DNA from: Selenomonas sp.
GTDB taxonomy: Bacteria > Bacillota_C > Negativicutes > Selenomonadales > Selenomonadaceae
Reading direction: 5' to 3'
DNA: 8,257 nt
Assembly (NCBI GenBank): GCA_017940705.1
Contig: JAGAYB010000176.1
Coordinates: 1 to 8,257, forward strand
Positions 5,600 to 8,257 of this stretch are shown piece by piece (the first letter of the stretch is position 1; each line of letters starts with the position of its first letter). The notes under the pieces were generated by a model. The model saw only the letters and a program-made list of their open reading frames with translations. It did no database searches and was not told where the DNA came from. The position numbers and the translations under genes were made by a program.

Positions 5600-6952
5600 A
5601 TGAAGAGTGAAGAATTGGGTAAACAGCTTTATGCGGTATTAGGTGGAAATAAGAATATTATTTCGGCATATAACTGCATGACCAGACTGCGTGTGCAGCT
5701 ACGGCAGAAGAATGATACACTGCTGAATAACATCAAGCAGGTGCCGGGGGTCATGGGCATCAATGACGCCGGTGAGGAACTGCAAATTATTCTAGGCCCG
5801 GGCACGGCAACGCAGGTGACCGCAGCGGTTAATGAATTGCTGGGCAGCAAGGCTGGCAAGCCGAAAATCGGTGACGGCAAGGAACTGCATCAACAGATTC
5901 GGGAGCGCAATGCCACGCCGGGCAAACTGCTGCTAAAAAAGATTGCCGGGATTTTTGTGCCCTTGATTCCGGGCTTTATCGCCTGCGGCCTCTTGACGGG
6001 GATACTGGGCGTAGCGGCTAAAATCTGGCCGGATATAACCACGTCGCCGCTCTGGCAGCTGCTGGCCGTGGCCGGCAATTCCGTATTCTGGGGCATGAAT
6101 CTCTTTGTCGGCTATAATGCGGCCAAGGTCTTTGGCGGTACACCGATTTTGGGCGGTGCCCTGGCGGCCTTAATCAGCCATCCGGGACTGGCTAATGTTG
6201 TCTTTGATGGCAGCAAACTCGTTCCCGGACGGGGCGGTGTTATCGCGGTGGTGCTGGTGGCCTTTATAGGCGCATGGCTGGAAAAGCGTCTGCACCGCGT
6301 AATTCCCACGGTGCTGGACTTGTTTGTGACGCCCTTGCTGACGTTTTTGCTGGCCGGCGTGGCGGCGGTTTTTGTTCTGCAGCCCTTGGGGGGCGTGATT
6401 TCCGCAGCCATCGGCGCAGCGGCTACGGGCGCAGTAGGCTCAGGCGGTGCCCTGGTGGGCCTGGTGCTGGGCGGTATGTGGCTGCCCATGGTCATGATGG
6501 GAATTCATCAGGCAATGACGCCTATACATGCTGATTTGATTTCGCAGTACGGCGTGACGATTCTGCTGCCTATTCTGGCTATGGCCGGTGCCGGTCAGGT
6601 CGGTGCGGCAGCGGCTGTCTACATCAAGAGTAAAAATAAATTCTTAAAAAAGACAGTGGCCTCGGCTTTGCCCATCGGCATGATGGGCGTAGGGGAGCCT
6701 TTGATATATGGTGTCACCCTGCCTTTAGGCCGTCCCTTTGTCGGGGCGTGTATCGGCGGCGCTTTTGGCGGCGCTGTACAGGCACATTTTATGGTAGGCG
6801 CGTCCGCCATGGGCATTTCCGGTCTGCCGCTGGCAGGTACTACCAATAATATCCCAATTTATCTGCTGGGGGTACTGGTTGCTTATATTGTCGGCTTTAT
6901 TGCCACATATTTGTTGGGCTTTGATGACCCGGAAGAAGAAAAGGAGTCGTAA
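5600..6952 (+). CDS. murP: PTS transporter subunit EIIBC, probably MurNAc-specific (MurP)
   Basis: This 450-residue membrane permease imports and phosphorylates an amino sugar with phosphate from PEP. Residues about 1-85 are an EIIB domain of the glucose superfamily, with the phospho-accepting Cys26 in YNCMTRLRVQL. A hydrophilic linker (about 86-108) leads to an EIIC domain (109-440) rich in hydrophobic segments. It carries FVPLIPGFIACGLL (119-132), GIHQAMTPIH (301-310) and the substrate-site GVGEPLIYGVTLPL (363-376, Glu366). The short acidic tail (DDPEEEKES) would be cytoplasmic. There is no EIIA domain, as in E. coli MurP, so phosphate must come from an EIIA encoded elsewhere. Specificity is inferred from murQ and a mupG-like gene directly downstream; from the sequence alone, sucrose or another glucoside would also be possible. 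The start at 5600 is chosen from the ribosome site; 5591 is an alternative adding three residues. Confidence 0.85.
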   Translation: MKSEELGKQLYAVLGGNKNIISAYNCMTRLRVQLRQKNDTLLNNIKQVPGVMGINDAGEELQIILGPGTATQVTAAVNELLGSKAGKPKIGDGKELHQQIRERNATPGKLLLKKIAGIFVPLIPGFIACGLLTGILGVAAKIWPDITTSPLWQLLAVAGNSVFWGMNLFVGYNAAKVFGGTPILGGALAALISHPGLANVVFDGSKLVPGRGGVIAVVLVAFIGAWLEKRLHRVIPTVLDLFVTPLLTFLLAGVAAVFVLQPLGGVISAAIGAAATGAVGSGGALVGLVLGGMWLPMVMMGIHQAMTPIHADLISQYGVTILLPILAMAGAGQVGAAAAVYIKSKNKFLKKTVASALPIGMMGVGEPLIYGVTLPLGRPFVGACIGGAFGGAVQAHFMVGASAMGISGLPLAGTTNNIPIYLLGVLVAYIVGFIATYLLGFDDPEEEKES

Positions 6953-6958
6953 ATTTTC

Positions 6959-7867
6959 ATGCTGGATTTGCAAAAGATAAGCACCGAACGGCGCAACCCC
7001 GCCAGCGCCCATATTGATGAACTGTCCACGCTGGACATGGTAAAAATCGTCAATGACGAGGATAAAAAGGTGGCGCTGGCCGTGGAAAAAATCCTGCCGG
7101 AAATCGCTAAGGCGGTGGACACTATTACGGACAGATTGTCTAAAGGCGGACGGCTGTTTTATCTGGGTGCCGGCACCTCCGGGCGGCTGGGGATTTTGGA
7201 TGCTTCGGAGTGTCCGCCGACTTACGGCGTGGAGCCGGAACTGGTGCAGGGGGTTATCGCCGGAGGGGTGCCTGCCATCTTCAAAGCGCAGGAAGGCGCG
7301 GAGGATGACATTGACCTTGCCGCCAAAGATTTGGCAGAGCGCGGCTTTGGCGCAGATGATGTGCTGGTGGGGATAGCAGCCTCGGGACGTACACCTTATG
7401 TTATCGGCGGGCTGAAATATGCCCGAAAGCTCGGGGCGGCCACTATAGCTCTGGCCTGCTCAGCTAATGCCGCCATCGCTGAATTTGCCGATATTGCCCT
7501 TTTGCCGGTGACAGGTGCGGAGGTGGTGACAGGCTCAACGCGCATGAAGGCAGGGACGGCACAAAAGCTGGTGCTGAATATGCTGTCCACCGTCACTATG
7601 ATTAAGCTGGGCAAGGTCTACGGCAATCTGATGGTAGATGTAAAGACTTCCAATAAAAAACTCGAAGAACGGGCGAAAAATATCGTCATGGAGGCCACGG
7701 GCTGCAGCCGGGAGGAAAGTATTGCCGCTTTGGAAAAAGCGCAAGGCAATGCCAAGCTGGCTGTTTACCTGCACCTTACAGGCGCGGATTTTGCAACGGG
7801 ACAGCAGGAGCTGGCTGCGGCTGACGGCCATTTGGCCGTGGCGCTGAAACGAGGAGGCGTGGCCTGA
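6959..7867 (+). CDS. murQ: N-acetylmuramic acid 6-phosphate etherase
   Basis: MurQ cleaves the lactyl ether of MurNAc-6-phosphate, giving GlcNAc-6-phosphate and D-lactate in the cytoplasm. The 302-residue length is standard. It is a SIS-domain protein with YLGAGTSGRLGILDASE (68-84), ECPPTYG (84-90), QEGAEDD (111-117), AASGRTPYV (140-148) and GSTRMKAGTAQKL (192-204), all hallmarks of the family. By motif alignment Glu84 and Glu115 correspond to the catalytic Glu83 and Glu114 of the E. coli enzyme. A C-terminal helical part (about 245-302, CSREESIAALEKAQGN) is UBA-like, as in relatives. The start lies six bases after the murP stop. AAGGAG at 6941-6946, inside the end of murP, is 12 bases upstream, a rather long spacing. 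The stop shares one base with the next gene's ATG. Confidence 0.97.
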   Translation: MLDLQKISTERRNPASAHIDELSTLDMVKIVNDEDKKVALAVEKILPEIAKAVDTITDRLSKGGRLFYLGAGTSGRLGILDASECPPTYGVEPELVQGVIAGGVPAIFKAQEGAEDDIDLAAKDLAERGFGADDVLVGIAASGRTPYVIGGLKYARKLGAATIALACSANAAIAEFADIALLPVTGAEVVTGSTRMKAGTAQKLVLNMLSTVTMIKLGKVYGNLMVDVKTSNKKLEERAKNIVMEATGCSREESIAALEKAQGNAKLAVYLHLTGADFATGQQELAAADGHLAVALKRGGVA

Positions 7868-8257
7868 TGGAAAATGGCATATCCCTATACCCGGGACTGG
7901 ATAATACCCTTGCTGAAAATTTGCAGCTGATTGATACAGCTGCCAGCTTCGGTATTCGCCGCATCTTTACCTCATTGCATATCCCCGAAACAGATGTAGC
8001 GGTGCTGAAAAAAGAATTGGCGGAAATATTGGCGGCGGCCAGACAGCACGGCATGGAGATAATCTCTGATGTTTCTCCCCGTACTTTGGAAATGCTGGAC
8101 ATGGCAGAATTTGACCTGTCAGCTTTTCAAAAGCTGGGCATTACCACCCTGCGGCTGGATTACGGTTATGAGCCTGAGCAGATTGCCAAGCTCAGCCACA
8201 ATCAGCAGGGAGTACGTCTGCAGTTAAACGCCAGCACCGTTACGGAAAAAATACTGG
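7867..8257 (+). CDS. mupG: DUF871/MupG-like 6-phospho-N-acetylmuramidase, N-terminal part (partial)
   Basis: Only the first 130 residues are present; the right edge of the window cuts the gene, whose family is usually about 360 residues. The visible part matches the N-terminal TIM-barrel domain of the DUF871 family: GISLYPG (4-10), RIFTSLHIPE (32-41), ISDVSPRTLEML (66-77), LRLDYGYEPEQIA (95-107) and RLQLNAST (117-124). In Staphylococcus aureus a member, MupG, hydrolyses MurNAc-6-phosphate-GlcNAc made by MurP and is encoded beside murQ and murP. The same neighbours here make that function the best guess. The alternative is a phosphoglycosidase for another sugar, since the C-terminal domain cannot be inspected. 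AGGAGG at 7852-7857 lies nine bases before the ATG, and the ATG overlaps the murQ TGA by one base (TGATG), so translation is probably coupled. Confidence 0.85.
   Translation, partial: MENGISLYPGLDNTLAENLQLIDTAASFGIRRIFTSLHIPETDVAVLKKELAEILAAARQHGMEIISDVSPRTLEMLDMAEFDLSAFQKLGITTLRLDYGYEPEQIAKLSHNQQGVRLQLNASTVTEKIL

Noticed and set aside
6112..6495. Long open frame on the minus strand inside murP
   Set aside because: Its composition (many Pro, Ala, Thr) is that of an antisense shadow of a Gly/Ala-rich membrane protein, and the plus-strand gene is firmly identified.
1..8257. Search by eye for CRISPR repeats, tRNA genes, insertion sequences, att sites and toxin-antitoxin pairs
   Set aside because: No direct-repeat array, cloverleaf-like sequence, transposase or terminal inverted repeats were seen, and the coding density leaves little room.

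Overview
The window is a compact stretch of bacterial chromosome, mostly housekeeping genes, that runs into a peptidoglycan-sugar catabolic module cut by the right edge. Nearly every base is coding. The only non-coding gaps longer than about 50 bases are after rplT, between thiN and the metal-hydrolase gene, and after hfq. The organism looks like a member of the Bacillota (Firmicutes). The Hfq has the Bacillus-style RKEN rim, miaA and hfq are adjacent, Shine-Dalgarno sites are strong and purine-rich, and the intrinsic terminators are typical of the phylum. Moderately high GC for that phylum would fit a Negativicutes relative such as the Selenomonas group, but this is an inference from general impression and not a database match.

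Layout. (1) Positions 1-175: the tail of ribosomal protein L20 (rplT), then a stem-loop terminator. (2) 213-1013: a SpoU/TrmH-family rRNA/tRNA 2'-O-methyltransferase on the plus strand. It converges with thiN (1711-1010, minus strand, thiamine pyrophosphokinase); the two stop codons share one TTAA palindrome. (3) About 1712-1807: a short divergent control region with two face-to-face extended -10 promoters. (4) 1808-3717: a UPF0173 metallo-beta-lactamase-fold hydrolase, miaA (tRNA i6A37 synthesis) and hfq (RNA chaperone), closed by a strong terminator at 3731-3757. (5) 3785-8257: a tight same-strand run of dut (dUTPase), rarA (replication-associated AAA+ ATPase), murP (PTS EIIBC), murQ (MurNAc-6-phosphate etherase) and the start of a mupG/DUF871-type 6-phospho-N-acetylmuramidase.

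How the genes work together. The left half is translation and RNA metabolism: ribosomal protein, RNA methylation, tRNA hypermodification and Hfq. dut and rarA guard DNA replication. The last three genes form a recognisable pathway. MurP would import and phosphorylate MurNAc or a MurNAc-GlcNAc disaccharide, MupG would cleave the phosphorylated disaccharide, and MurQ would convert MurNAc-6-P to GlcNAc-6-P and D-lactate. The most notable architectural point is that this catabolic module follows rarA by only 14 bases, with no visible terminator, promoter or regulator between them.

I did not find a convincing undescribed system. There are no mobile elements, CRISPR arrays, tRNA genes or unexplained large intergenic regions. 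The findings below are second-look items on otherwise recognisable genes.
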